From the NCBI GenBank assembly GCA_965153355.1, contig OZ231127.1, positions 744,001 through 808,000 on the forward strand: a stretch of DNA of 64,000 nt, written 5' to 3'. This document shows positions 34,255 through 46,994 of the stretch, piece after piece. This DNA is from Flaccisagitta enflata. Taxonomy: Eukaryota; Chaetognatha; Sagittoidea; Aphragmophora. A model generated the notes under the pieces. That model made no database searches. It saw nothing but the letters and a program-made list of their open reading frames with translations, and was not told where the DNA came from. Numbering within the stretch: the first letter of the stretch is position 1; every line of letters starts with the position of its first letter. Made by a program: the position numbers and the translations under genes.

Positions 34255-34690
34255 CACTTTGCCCTCTTTATGCCATTCCATTGTCATTTCTTTGCCCCTC
34301 TTCTTTCCATTTCATTGCCATTTCTTTGTCCTTTGCCCCTCTTCTTTCCATTCCATTGCCATTTCTTTGGCCCTTTTCTTGCCATTTCAATGCCTTTTTT
34401 TTTTGCCCTTTGCCCCTAATTACGTCATTTCATTGCCATTTCTTTGCCCTCTTCTTGTCAGTTCATTGCCATTTCTTTGCTCTTTGCCCCTCTTTATGCC
34501 ATCTGTTTGCCCTTTCCCATTCGTTTGCCAGCTCTTTGTTTTTTTTCTCCCGTTTGCCCTTCCCCATTTCTTTGCCACCCCTGTAACATTCCCTAACCCT
34601 TCCCCATTTCTTCGCCACCCCTGTAACATTCCTTCGCCCTTTGCCCTCTGCCATCTGGCCATCTCTATAGCATTACTTGGCCATTTTCTT
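34255..34690. repeat. ~20-bp CATTGCCATTTCTTTGCCC minisatellite
   Basis: Degenerate units of CATTCCATTGCCATTTCTTT and GCCCCTCTT, about 20 copies, loosening to the right. Confidence 0.82.
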
Positions 34691-34748
34691 CCTCCCCTTT
34701 TTCGCCAATTCTATTCTTTAATTGCCACCGAAAGCCAGAAAAGGCGTC

Positions 34749-34866
<118 letters not shown>

Positions 34867-35187
34867 GCGATGTTGTTTTGAGTAATTGTGATAGAGAGAA
34901 GAAGGTGAGGAGGTTTACAAGGCCAAAACGGCTAAAAAGATGCGACTTGATTATCTCTAGTGTATTCTGTCTATTATCATTCTAGGTGTGTCTTCAGCGA
35001 GCCCATATCAGACTTGATAGAAAAGCACCTAAACAGTAACACAAAGATACAGAGACACAAAGACTCAAAGATACAAAGACACAACAACATTTTCAATCTA
35101 ACGTGTTCCAAAAAAGGGCTGGAGCCCTAAAACAAAAAGGCTTATTGGATTTAGTTATGGTAAATAGAAATTACAAGATTATTGCCT

Positions 35188-35245
35188 AACGAGGCTGGAT
35201 ACAAAGCTTGCCATGTCGCGTGCCTGTGGACAGGGGCGATGATGA
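35188..35245 (+). mobile_element. CH 5' fragment, A-type
   Basis: AACGAGGCTGGATACAAAGC, then ATGTCGCGTGC and CTGTGGACAGGGGC. No 3' module nearby. Confidence 0.68.
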
Positions 35246-35518
35246 AACCAATCCATCAACTGATAGATTTTCTTACATAAGTAATAAGTCAAGAGCACAC
35301 AAATAAGGAGGTAACTGGACGAACCAACCGTGTCCTGTCAGAGTGGCTGAATCCACAAATAAACCAAATGTCAAGGGAGTGATCTTTTCCGAGGTTAGGA
35401 ATTGTCCTTTTTTTCTCTCTTTTTTTTTATCGAGTGTTTCGGTTGTTTTGTTTTGTTTACTCCGGATAAAAGATTCCTGCCGATTTCCTGTTCTCAAAAG
35501 GAACAATCAAAGAAGAAA

Positions 35519-35791
35519 AGAGAAAGTGACGGAGACGGAGATAGAGGCTGAGACAGACACAAGGACAGGGACAGTGACAGAGACAGCGACAGGAACAGAG
35601 TCAGTTTCAGAGACAGGGACAGAGACAGAGACAGAGAAAGAGACAGAGACAGAGACAGAGACAAACACAGAGACGAAGACAGAGACAGACACTGAGACAG
35701 AGACAGAGACAAGAACAGAGACAGAGACAGGGACAGAGACAGGAACAGAGATAGAGACAGAGACAGAGACAGAGACAGAGACAGAGACGAA
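35519..35791. repeat. (GACAGA)n microsatellite
   Basis: Six-base GAGACA repeats with GAAC, GACG and TCAG variants, about 45 units. Confidence 0.95.
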
Positions 35792-35941
35792 GAATGTCAT
35801 TGATGACCTTTTTTTCCTCGGCGAAGCGACGAAACACCTTTTTACCATCAAACTGGCTCTCTACAACAACATCGCAAAGTGCAGTCAATTTTATTAGCTC
35901 CTCCTTTTCTCCACCCATTTTTGGCTCAACGAAACCATTAT
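35792..35941 (-). CDS. Coding-like open segment, function unknown
   Basis: A minus-strand frame of ~50 codons between the GTT block and the GACAGA block contains EELIKLTALCDVVVESQFDG and then KKVFRRFAEEKKVINDIL. The composition is protein-like, and the segment is the only non-repetitive DNA between two microsatellites. The plus-strand frame is also open, for ~35 codons. No clear splice sites and no recognised domain. May be chance. Confidence 0.2.
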
Positions 35942-35950
35942 CATTCGACG

Positions 35951-37114
<1,164 letters not shown>

Positions 37115-37264
37115 ACGTTTCGAATTTGATTATCGAAAATGTCTGTCATTTATAATTGGCGGCAACCTGATTGCTCCACAGTCAACGAAATTAATCCATT
37201 CAAATTCACTACAAGCCCAAGTAGACCAATATGTGCAAGGTTTGCACCATCGAATGTTTGCGTT

Positions 37265-37330
37265 ACCGACAGATGAACAGACCGACGGACAAAGCCTCTT
37301 AATGATGTGCGTTGTCGCACACAAAATGCC
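37265..37330 (+). mobile_element. CH 3' fragment
   Basis: GACCGACGGACAAAGCCTCTT, then the hairpin TGTGCG-TTGT-CGCACA (perfect 6-bp stem) and an AAAA run. A further stem sequence that keeps pairing. Confidence 0.72.
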
Positions 37331-37609
37331 AAAGTCCCATTTGGATACAAGAATTGACACTCGCAGTAGTTGATCACTACGCTTAGAAGCCATGGACCAA
37401 AGTCAAAGCACCGCTCATCGCAGTATGCTAGAATGTGTATATGTGTGGCAGAAGCCCAGGGAAAAAGTTTCATAAGCATCAGAGACCTCAAACCATCGGC
37501 AGCGAGCATATTATGATAAAAGTAACAGTAAATACTAACTTGTTTACATTCAGTTAAGTCTTTTTGCTTTTTTATTTTTTAGTTATTCTTCACGTTTCAG
37601 TTTAGCATT

Positions 37610-37811
37610 TTTGGACATATGCTCCGCGACTCTTTACCCTGCTTTGTCGGTCCATTGGTCGGTCAGTTGGTTGGTTGGTGCCCCTGTTATTTTTCCGGCG
37701 TTTTTTAGCATTTTGAGCTAACTGCCCCTGCCCAAATGCCCCAGTAACTTTATCTATCAATGCCCCAGCCCACCCGCACGCGACTAGGGTAGCCGTGTAT
37801 CTGGCCTTGTT
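37610..37811 (-). mobile_element. CH element, subfamily A (decayed 3' hairpin)
   Basis: On the minus strand AACAAGGCCAGATACACGGC, AGTCGCGTGC followed by GGGTGGGC, two further GGGGCA blocks, GACCGACC-like tract, then GTAAAGAGTCGCGGAGC in place of the usual hairpin. Confidence 0.8.
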
Positions 37812-37886
37812 ATGTCTCTTATTGCACCATCATAAGAGATTTAGTGCATCCGTCTGTTTGACCTTTGGTTTGTTAAGCTTAAGTGA

Positions 37887-38040
37887 AACAAGGCTGGATA
37901 CACGGCAATCCAGTCGCAGAAGGTTTGGCAGGTGCAATAATGTGGAAACCGCTCGGAATTCAAAGATGCTACGGGACGTACCGAGGGACCGACCTACCGA
38001 CCGACACGGCGAAGTGTAGTCGCGTGTCCGCGACTAGAAA
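37887..38040 (+). mobile_element. CH element, subfamily C
   Basis: AACAAGGCTGGATACACGGC, AGTCGCAGAAGG as a mutated X, short interior, GACCTACC tract, terminal AGTCGCGTGTCCGCGACT followed by AGAAA. Confidence 0.85.
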
Positions 38041-38104
38041 TCAATGAAATTGACCAGAATCACTTGAAATTTCTTATGCAGAAAATTCAAATCATTCTTC
38101 ACCT

Positions 38105-38330
38105 CATCTCATTCATTCATTCATTCATTCATTCTCTCATTCTTCATTCACTTGACAACATTCATCATTCATTGCATTCCTTTATCATGCTAATTGATTC
38201 ATAACATTTACACTCATTCATCATTAATTCATTCATCATTAATTCATTAATTCATTAATTCATTAATTCATTAATTCGTTAATTCATTAATTCATTAATT
38301 CAATAATTCATTAATTAAATGATTCATTGA
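38105..38330. repeat. CATT and ATTCATTA repeat tract
   Basis: CATT tetranucleotides, then ~8-bp ATTCATTA units. Confidence 0.85.
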
Positions 38331-38607
38331 TCCATGCATTCATTCCATGTGTGCTTCATCAATGCAGTTGTCCAATGACCTATGATACACTGTTTGATCG
38401 ACATTTTCTCTTGAAAAACTTACCTTTCTTTCCTGATCCTCCTTCAATCATTTTATCCCTTGTCCTTGCTTTCGGTACACCAAAGACACCGTTAGCGTTG
38501 GTGATTAAGGTGTTTGTGTGATTTTAGGGGTGTCGGTGATGGTGATTTTGGGGTTTTGGGCGGTGGTTGAGTATATAATGTTTCCAGTATGCCAATACCA
38601 CCTACAG

Positions 38608-38663
38608 TGCGGACCGACCGACAGACAAAGCGGGTTACAGAGTCGCGTGCACGCAGCTAAAAA
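38608..38663 (+). mobile_element. CH 3' fragment
   Basis: GGACCGACCGACAGACAAAGC, then AGTCGCGTGCACGCAGCT plus AAAAA. Confidence 0.75.
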
Positions 38664-38743
38664 GTAACAACTACATTTGGCAGTTCACGAATCATTTTTT
38701 CTTTGCTTAACCTAGATACATGTTAATCTATGCACCTTTGAGA

Positions 38744-39051
38744 TTTTTAGTTGCGTGCATGCGACTTTAAAACCCGCTATGTCGGTCATTCCATTTCTCA
38801 GTTTCTCCATCTGCCTGTCTGTCCACCCGTCTATCCATCAGTCCAGCCGGCTGGCCGTCAATCCATCCATCCATCCGTCCGTACGTCTGTCCGTCCGTAC
38901 GTCCATCCTTCCGTCCATCACCCTCAGTTTTTTTGGCGTTTAGGAGCGGTTTTTTCATTACTACTCCCGCCCAATAGCTTGGGTTAGCCTTTTCATCACT
39001 ACCCCTGTCCCACCCACATGCAACTTTGGTAGCCGTGTATCTGGCCTTGTT
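38744..39051 (-). mobile_element. CH element, subfamily A (full length)
   Basis: On the minus strand AACAAGGCCAGATACACGGC, AGTTGCATGTGGG, an interior with a ~130-bp GACG/GATG tetranucleotide tract, and terminal AGTCGCATGCACGCAACT plus AAAAA. X and the 3' arm match except at one position. Confidence 0.83.
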
Positions 39052-39053
39052 AT

Positions 39054-39883
39054 TTGTGGACATGCAATATAAGAGACTTTGTACGTCCAATGGTCTGCCA
39101 GTCCGTGATGCACAAGTCAACAAGTCATCCAAGGATCGCACATGGTCAGCGGTACCCGTTGTCCTGCTTGGAGTGTTTAGGTGAAGAATCGAGGTGAAAG
39201 CAGGGCAGCGGCCCCAAAGGACCGATGTCCTGTAGAACACAAGGGTGAATTTCCATACGTCCTGGGAAGAGGTGAGGGGCTCTGAAAAGATTTGACCATA
39301 TCCCAGAGGTTTGATTCCGGCCAACAAGGCTGAATTCAGCCCAGTGAAGGCTGATTATGACCAGATGAGGGCTGATTTCAGGTCCAAGAGGGTTGATTTC
39401 AAGCCTGAGAGAGGCAATTTCAGGTCTAAGACTTTGGTCAAGGATGGCTGGTTTCATGCCTGGGAATGCTGGTTTCATGCCTGGGTCCCAGGCTGGGAGG
39501 CGAGAATATGGGCTAAAGAGGCCTGATTATGGGCCTGAGAGGACTGATTTGGGGCGTACAAGAGCTGATTTGGGGCCTGAGAGGGCTGATTTTAAGCTCT
39601 AGAGACCAGATTTCAGGCCCCAGTAGGCTGGATGAGGGCCTTAGGCCTCTGAAGGGGGGGAAAAACGGAGGGACGGACGGACGTACGTTTGGAAATTCAC
39701 CCCTGTGTTCTACAGGACAGCGGCCCTTTGGGGCCGCTGCCCAAAAAGTCGGAAAATGAATGTTTCAGAGGCTCTTCGGGTGTGTGCATTAGTTGGAGAG
39801 AGTAGGCGTGGGGTGTTGATGGGGGTTGGGTGCCCCTGCCCACCCATCCGTAACGATAATGTGACCCAACATCACTTGTTTAC
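39054..39883 (-). mobile_element. CH element, subfamily B, split by an FB element
   Basis: The 3' portion (39054-39121: minus-strand equivalent of TTTGTGGACATGCAATATAA, then a GACC-like tract) and the 5' portion (39746-39883: AAGTCGGAAAATG ... GGGGTTGGGTGCCCCTGCCC ... ATCACTTGTT) are both B-type. They join without gap if 39127-39745 plus one AAGTC is removed, matching the order in the intact copy at 30205-30444. Confidence 0.75.
39127..39745 (+). mobile_element. FB foldback element 2, nested in a CH element
   Basis: AAGGATCGCACATGGTCAGC with GGTACCCGTTGTCCTGC at the 5' end. Left arm GGGCAGCGGCCCCAAAGG with CCTGTAGAACACAAGG, then a ~24-bp minisatellite (39320-39650, GGCCTGAGAGGGCTGATTT type). 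GACGGACG tract, then the right arm ending GGGGCCGCTGCCCAAAAA. AAGTC flanks both ends (39122-39126 and 39746-39750). Confidence 0.8.
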
Positions 39884-40758
39884 TGCTTTGAAGAACTTCA
39901 TGATTGCAATTAGAAAGAAATGACAAGGGAAAAAGATGTTCTGCACGTTTTTGAACTAAATAAGCCCGCTGCCGATGGTTTTTGGTCACTGAGGGTCATG
40001 AAACTTTGCATTTTGTTTTAATTCACACATATCAACGTGCGCTAATACTGCGATTGGGGGTCTGACAACTTTGGTCAATTCCTGCTAAGCGTATTGATCA
40101 CCATTCTGAATTTTACCACCACCACCATACTGAGGATGCTTTAAACAAGAACAAAAAAGAAGATTTGAACGAGGACAAATAATTACTAATCTTTAAACAT
40201 AGAATATGGAAACTTGAGCAAAGAAAAGGCGAAACTGCGAAATAATTCTTTCATCGAAAGTCGGCAAAAAGCGAGAGGAAATGTAAAAGTATTAAACCAA
40301 GTCAGCGAGAATGAAGTTGGAAAAGATTACAACCAAAAAAAAAAACAACCAAAAAAAACAAAAAAACAAGGCCAAGTAGGCCAATAAGGTGCGACATGTG
40401 GATTACGCCGATTCAAGAACACTTTTTTTCATTCCACAGTAGCTACAATGGGCTAGAAATGTTGAATTTCATTAGTATAATGTCCCCTGAAAATTTCAGG
40501 ATGATAAATAACCGAAACCAAAAAGCATATGGACCTTGGAGTTTTTAAAAAGCGGTAAAAGGCGGTTTTTTGCATTTTTATGCTTTATCTCAATAAAGAC
40601 CCGGGAGAAACCTATGTAGCAGCATGGAATTTAACATGGGCTGACTATCTATAAATTATTACGACTCAGTTGCGCTTTTGGGGCAGAAATTTTTTATAAT
40701 TAGGTCACAAAAGCGGATTTTTTTATAACTTTTTCCACAAGCAGCAAAATAAAAAAGA

Positions 40759-40886
40759 AGAAACAACAACAACTACCACAACAATAATAATAATAACAAT
40801 AATAATAACAAGAACAACAACGATAACAACGACAACAACAACAACAGCAACAATAACAATAACAATAACAACAACAACAACGACCT
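40759..40886. repeat. AAC/AAT trinucleotide tract
   Basis: Imperfect AAC, AAT and GAC trinucleotides. Confidence 0.9.
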
Positions 40887-41199
40887 AACACTAATCTTTT
40901 TCTTTATCAATGCCGACTATGACTGAACAAGACAAATACCATGGTGACCATGACGCGCTTTTGAAAAAAACGATACCAGTCCTAAGGAATTTATGTTAAT
41001 GTTGACAATGATAGCCAAGATATCAAGGCATTCCAAACTGACATACCATTAGCGTAAAACCAATATTTTCTTTTTGTCTGTAAGAGTTAGTTACGTTTAC
41101 GGTTAAGTTGATAGTATTTATTTTAGAATTTTTCTTCATGATTTTTTCTAATGTTTTGGGAAATATGAAATTCAGAAATAATAGTCGCAAAAGCGTTAG

Positions 41200-42545
41200 A
41201 TGGTCAGCGGTTCCCGTTGCCCCTATGTGAGTATACGTGGGTGTGAGGTGGTTAGTGGGGCAGCGGCCCCGAAGAGGCCAATGACCTATGCTGAATTCAT
41301 TTGAGCCTTCAGGCTAGGATTAGGGCCTGGAGGCTAGGATTTGAGGTTGGAGACTAGGATTTGAGCCTAAAGGCTGGAATTCGAGCTTTGAGGCTTCATG
41401 GCTGGGATTTGAGGCTTCATGGCTGGGATTCGAGGCTTCATGGCCGGGATTTGAGCCTGGAGACTAGGATTCTGGCTTCCAGAATAGGATTTGGGCCTCA
41501 AGACTAGGATTTAGGATTCTGGCTTCGAGAATAGGATTTGGGCTTTAAGACTAGGATTTGGGCCTCGAGACTAGAAATTGGGCCTCGAGGCTGGGATTTG
41601 AGCCTCAAGGCTGGGATTTGAGTCTTGAGGCTGGGATTTGAGCCTCGAGGCTGAGATTTGAGCCTCGAGGCTGGGATTTGAGCCTCGAGGCTGGGATTTG
41701 AGCCTCGAGGCTGGGATTTGAGCCTGGAGGCTGGGATTTGAGCTCCAAGGCTGGGATTTGAGCCTCCAAGCTGGGATTTGAGCTTCGAGGCTGGGATTTG
41801 AGCTTCAGGGCTAGGATGTGAGCTTCAGGGCTGGGATTTGAGCTTCAGGGCTGGGATCTGAGATTTGAGCTTTGAGGCTGAGATTTGAGCTTCCGAGGCT
41901 GGGATTTGAGCTTCTGAGGCTGGGATTTGAGCTTCGAGGCTGGGATTTGAGCTTTAAGGCTGGGATTTGAGCTTCAGGGCTAGGATGTGAGCTTCAGGGC
42001 TGGGATTTGAGCTTCAGGGCTGGGATTTGAGCTTCGGGGCTGGGATTAGAGCTTTGAGGCTGAGATTTGAGCTTTGAGGCTGAGATTTGAGCTTTGAGGC
42101 TGAGATTTGAGCTTCTGAGGCTGGGATTTGAGCTTCTGAGGCTAGGATTTGAGCTTCGAGGCTGGGATTTTAGCTTTAAGGCTGGGATTTGAGCTTCAGG
42201 GCTGGGATTTGAGCTTCAAGGCTGGGATTTTAGCTTCAAGGCTGGGATTTGAGCTTCAGGCCTGGGATTTGAGCTTCAAGGCTGGGATTTTAGCTTCAAG
42301 GCTGGGATTTGAACTTAAGGCTGGGATTTGAACTTAAGGCTGGAATTTGAGCTTCGAGGCTGGAATTTGAGCTTCAAGGCTGGAATTTGAGCTTTGAGGC
42401 TGGGATTTGAGCTTCGAGGCTGGGATATGAGCTTCGAGGCTGGGATTTAAGTTTCGAGGCTAGGTTTTGAGCTTCGAGGCTGGGTTTTGAGCTTCGAGGC
42501 TGGGATTTGGGCCTCAAGACTAGGATTTGGGCCTCAAGGGGGGGG
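41200..42545 (+). mobile_element. FB foldback element 4, with greatly expanded minisatellite
   Basis: 5' landmark TGGTCAGCGGTTCCCGTTGC, then GGGGCAGCGGCCCCGAAGAGG. The 20-bp array GAGCTTCGAGGCTGGGATTT runs from about 41301 to 42540 in some 60 copies, with local homogenised variants (GCTTCAGG, GCTTTAAGG). The right FB arm is missing: the array ends in a G run. Confidence 0.75.
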
Positions 42546-42702
42546 GGGTACAAAGAAGAAGGAGGAGGAGAAAGAGAAATTTCTGCATATGTGAAAGCAA
42601 AGGTCATCGGCCCCTTAATCAATTATCATTGGTTGATCTCGCTTCGGGTCTGCGAACACGATCGGTGTTTCAACTTCTCAACATTGACCCACTCTTCCTT
42701 AC

Positions 42703-42817
42703 TAAAGAACTGACAAACAATTTCAGCGCCTTTGCCGATTTGCGGTAAACTTCCATTTCACAAACACGGTAGCCGGACACTGTGTCCAGCTTGTCACTTA
42801 CTACTCTGGAATAATTA
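42703..42817 (-). CDS. Possible exon-like segment within the composite element
   Basis: A 115-nt minus-strand open segment follows the acceptor-like TATTCGTCTCTAG and ends at GTAAGG. It has one split codon plus 38 codons, including SDKLDTVSGYRVCEMEVYRK. No recognised family. If real, it would be a captured or ancestral gene piece inside the element. Chance is a serious alternative at this length. Confidence 0.2.
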
Positions 42818-43356
42818 CTAGAGACGAATAGCAACAACAGTACCTGTACAAAACCATGATGAAGCAAAGAAGAGAAAGGTCAGACTTGTGCCGAGCTACA
42901 TTATAACCCACCATGGTTAAATCGTTGCCTTTACACGACCGTTCCCATTTGCAAAGAAGAAAATTGTTATTTTTTTGTTTAGTTTTAAAAAAATGAATTA
43001 ATGCATTCACTCATCAATTGATTTGATTTTCAAACCAAGATTGCAACGAGTAACAAAAATAAAATGACCATGAAAATTGAATTTATCGCATATGCACGAT
43101 TTTAGAGGATTTCAAATCCAATATGCTTTTTGGTCTCATTTGTTTATGACACTAAAATTTTCAGGGGGTGTTATTCTAACAAAAATCAACAAATTTAGCC
43201 CATTGTCGCGATCGAAATAAAAAATTGGGTGTTCCTGAATCGGCGTAATGTGGATCATCGAAGGAATGCGTTACCAACCCACCAAAACAACAACCGGCCA
43301 ACCGACCAACCGAAGGACACAGCCAGTTATATAGGTGCTTTGTCGCACCTGGAAAA

Positions 43357-44090
43357 TGGAATGCGACGTGCGGAGAATTAAGATAAGGTAATTGATGAGA
43401 TTATAAGATCTAAGATAAGTTAGATGGAAGCTTGTTGTGAAATGGATTCAACTGAGTCGTTTATGACTTGATGAGCAGATGTTTTGCGACAAATTATAAA
43501 AAAAAACAAAAAACAAAAAACAAAAAAAACAACAAAAAACTAGAAACAAAAAACAAAAAACAACTAAATCACTCGCGAATCATTGGATTTCTAGTCAGTA
43601 CAAAAAACGAACAAAATACAATTTCTTTTTTTGGCTGTTTGATTCAAACCTATTTGATCTATTTGGTAATCAATCTCTGTCATGAAAACTGCCCAGCCTT
43701 GAATCGATGGTCGATGAAGCAGCAAGAAGTGGCAAAGGACATTAGCTTCTTTGAACTAGTGGAAATAGACGAGACGAGGACAGATGGCGTCTAGACGGAA
43801 ACAGGAAAGACATACTCGACTGGCCTCAGATGTGACACCCTCGAATGTGGGACACGCGAAAGAACACAAGTTTGGTTTTGTCACTCGGATATTATGTGCA
43901 ATGTGTTGCGGGTGTCTCACTAAGACTCAATGGAGGACTTCTACACCAGATGACACCCTTGGAACAGTTGGAAAGAGTTGAAAAAGACGACGTCAACACG
44001 GGAATGAGAGTGACCAGAGTTGACCCAGAAAAAGAAATGACTCCATTTGACTAGAAATGGGGACAATTCTTTCGACTCTATGAAAGTCGA
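43357..44090. other. Unrecognised span with a short open frame
   Basis: CAAAAAA repeats near 43495-43560. A 65-codon plus-strand frame (43784-43981) with Cys-rich CAMCCGC has no recognised domain. Nothing else identified. Confidence 0.4.
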
Positions 44091-44148
44091 AAACAACAAC
44101 AACAATAACAACAACAACAACAACAACACCATTAACAACATTACCAAT

Positions 44149-44234
<86 letters not shown>

Positions 44235-44242
44235 GCAACAAC

Positions 44243-44276
<34 letters not shown>

Positions 44277-44281
44277 ACAAT
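44091..44281. repeat. (AAC)n microsatellite
   Basis: About 60 AAC copies with a few ATT and GC interruptions. Confidence 0.97.
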
Positions 44282-44915
44282 GGAATCATATCAAGAAGTC
44301 CCCGATAAGTGAGACATAAATTGAACTCGAATATGAACAAAATAAATCATGACTTAGTCTCAATCGAGGTAAGGACTTGAAGAACATGAAGTTAGAAGTA
44401 GAATAAATCAACAGTAGATTATTCATTCATTCATTTCTAGCGTGAAACTTTATTGCATGTAACGTCTTAAACTTTTCAATCACCAGTATTGTATTGATTT
44501 TGATTTGATACACCCCAGATACCACAATGCCCCCCCCCCCGTATGTCTGCAATCCCTTCAAGCGTGAAATGTCATTTCTTGTTTTTTTCCCACTTCCGGG
44601 GGATTTTCATTCTTTCTATTACTAGCCTGTGGGAGCTTTTTAATAATTCATACCAAATACTTTTTTTTCAATACTCATACATCCTTATTTCTTTTTTCTT
44701 TTCCTTTCTTTTTTTTTTCTTTTTCTTTTTTTTTCATTACTGCATTGATGCCAGAAGAACGAATGAGTAAAGAGTGACAAAACAAAATAAAACAAAAGGA
44801 TGAGTAATCTTTCATCAAGCGAAAAATGTTCTTTCTACTTAAAATCTATGTTAGATTGATCAAAACATCTTTATTTGGAAATCTTCGTTTGGATGTTTCC
44901 TCTGCCGACTCTGCG

Positions 44916-45116
44916 TTTTTAGTCGCGTGCTACGCGACTCTACAACCCGCTTTGTCGGTCCGTCGGTCCGGCCGTCCGTCGGTCCGTCACACTTTACTCT
45001 TTTTGGTCTTTTTGCGGTCTTTAGCCACACTGCTTCTGCCCAAATGATGAAGCGACCTCAAATATGGCCCCTGCCCACCCACACGCGACATAGGTAGCCG
45101 TGTATCCGGCCTTGTT
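44916..45116 (-). mobile_element. CH element, subfamily A (full length)
   Basis: On the minus strand AACAAGGCCGGATACACGGC, TGTCGCGTGT followed by GGGTGGGCAGGGGC, interior with GGGCAGAAGCAG, GACGGACCGACGGACG tract, terminal AGTCGCGTAGCACGCGACT plus AAAAA. Confidence 0.9.
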
Positions 45117-45329
45117 AATTCTGACGTGATAAAGTGAATAAATGATATTTTCAAAATGCTGACTAAATTCTTCGCTAGCAAACAAACTGAACCACAAAGA
45201 GAAACACTGGCGTAAAGCCCTTATTTCGGCGAGATTTCGTTTTGCTTCAGGTGATGCTGTGAGACAAATATGTTGTTAATCCTGGATTAGTAATTCATAT
45301 TATAGTGATTCTCTCTCTTTCGTTTTCAG

Positions 45330-45465
45330 GGCGCGTTTACTGTCGCATTTTTAACAGGCCACTCGCTCGCTCGCCCCATTTGTTCGCTTAAGCTGCTCAC
45401 TCCACCATCTGGCTTTGCTTGTTTCGCTTGCTCTGAACATTCATTTCATTCATGGGCACGCTTGT
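45330..45465 (+). repeat. Dispersed GCTCGCTCGC repeat, copy 1
   Basis: TTTAACAGGCCACTCGCTCGCTCGC with following CATTTGTTCGC recurs at 62450-62500 (TTTAACGAGCCACTTGCTCGCTCGC). Family unknown. Confidence 0.5.
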
Positions 45466-45612
45466 TCACTCTTTCATAGATTGATTGAAAACGGGGAATA
45501 TTAAATATCTGGTCAAACTGTTAAGTATATTAGCAAGATTAGTTAAAATGTACTCATCACCAGGAATGCAGTCTCAGATTTATGTTGATTCTCACTTCTA
45601 GTCAATTAATGA

Positions 45613-46850
45613 ATATGTGTTCAAGCGGTCAACATATTTGATGGGAACAACCGCGATTGCTGTTGCCCTCAGAATGTTTGATATGTGTTCATGTTTTCAA
45701 CAATATTAATGGGAATAACCGTAATTGTTGTTGTCACCAGAGACACGTCCTCAAAATATTGAATATATGTTCATGCTATCAACAATATCAACGGAAATAA
45801 CCGCGATTGCTGTTGTAACCAGGAACACGCCCTCAAAATATTGAATATGTGTTCACGCTGTCAACAATATCAACGGAAATAACCACGATTGCTGTCGTCA
45901 CCAGGAACACGCCCTCAAAATATTGAATATGTGTTCATGCTGTCAACAATATCAACGGATATAACCGCGATTGCTGTCGTCACTAGGAACACGCCTTCAA
46001 AATATTGAATATGTGTTCATGATGTCAACAATATCAACGGAAATAACCGCGATTGCTGTCGTCACTAGGAACACGCCCTCAAAATATTGAATATGTGTTC
46101 ATGATGTCAACAATAACCATGGCCAAAAAAAAAATCGTACATTGCTTATTTCTAGCATAACTTGGTGCTGCTTTTGAAAAAGTACATAAAATCTATGACC
46201 ATTTTAAAGAGCTTGAAAAATCTTTCATCTGAGTTGTTGAACGAAATTTTAACTTGAAAACTTTAGAAGTTATGTTGATTTGAAAAAAAAGTGTCAAATT
46301 GAAATCTGCCAGGTATGGCGTTTTTTACTAACTTGAATTCATGGACTAAAAGTCTTTATTTGATTACCATTTCTAAACGGATTCACTTAAAAAGGTCTGC
46401 TTTGCGCCATTTTGTAGATAATGAGTTATATTTTCAATTTCCCTTAAATTTTTCTTAGTTTCCATTTGTCAGATATGTTTTTTATGCTTTTAAAGACAGA
46501 ACTAAAAGTACTGAATACCTTCAATTGACAGATTTTGGGGATGCTCACTTCAAACTGTTGCCATTTCTAAACGAATTAAGCTATAACTTTCTGCTTGGTC
46601 TAGATTTGAAGAACTTTCGAAGATCTTTCAAACGGTCACTGATTTTTTGTATTTTCATTGAGGCTAATCTGGTCAAAGGCATCAGAAACCACCATGTACG
46701 GTTTCTTTTTTTGCCATGGTTATCAACGGAAATAACCGCGATTGCTGTCATCACTAGGAACACGCCCTCAAAATATTGAATATGTGTTCATGATGTCAAC
46801 AATATCAACGGAAATTGACCGCAGATTGTTATTTTCACCAATAAAATAAT
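45613..46850. repeat. 82-bp satellite, interrupted by a transposon
   Basis: About eight units containing GGAAATAACCGCGATTGCTG, AGGAACACGCCCTCAAAATA and TTGAATATGTGTTCATG. Central units are nearly identical, and units near the left edge are progressively more divergent. Split by the element at 46116-46720. Confidence 0.92.
46116..46720. mobile_element. 605-bp TA-flanked TIR element inserted in the satellite
   Basis: TIRs begin ACCATGGC and continue through an A-rich run to CGTACAT (~27 bp, imperfect). TA flanks both ends (46114-46115 and 46721-46722). Removing the element and one TA gives CAACAATATCAACGG, identical to the uninterrupted neighbouring units. The minus-strand interior contains ATCTACAAAATG and GTTTAGAAATGG at the same 41-bp spacing as in the element at 8632-9236. 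Confidence 0.93.
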
Positions 46851-46859
46851 GAGTCGCGC

Positions 46860-46994
<135 letters not shown>

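Larger units (their letters stand above)
40365..43356 (+). mobile_element. ~3-kb composite CH-type element with long inverted arms
   Basis: 5' end AACAAG with GGCC-AAGTA-GGCC hairpin and X = AGGTGCGAC (40387-40395). 3' end GACCAACCG tract, then AGGTGC-TTT-GTCGCACCT (43333-43350) and GGAAAA. The terminal GTCGCACCT is the exact complement of X. Just inside, ~140-bp imperfect inverted repeats face each other (40396-40536 and 43114-43255; anchors ATTACGCCGATTCA and ACCAAAAAGCATAT). The interior includes an AAC tract (40759-40886), an FB element and a coding-like segment at 42703-42817. Confidence 0.75.

Noticed and set aside
38340-38480. Minus-strand segment ending in a strong donor GTAAGT
   Set aside because: The frame is only ~35 codons and no acceptor was found at its start.
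43784-43981. 65-codon Cys-containing plus-strand frame
   Set aside because: Overlaps another open frame of similar length; no domain, no splice or start context to decide.
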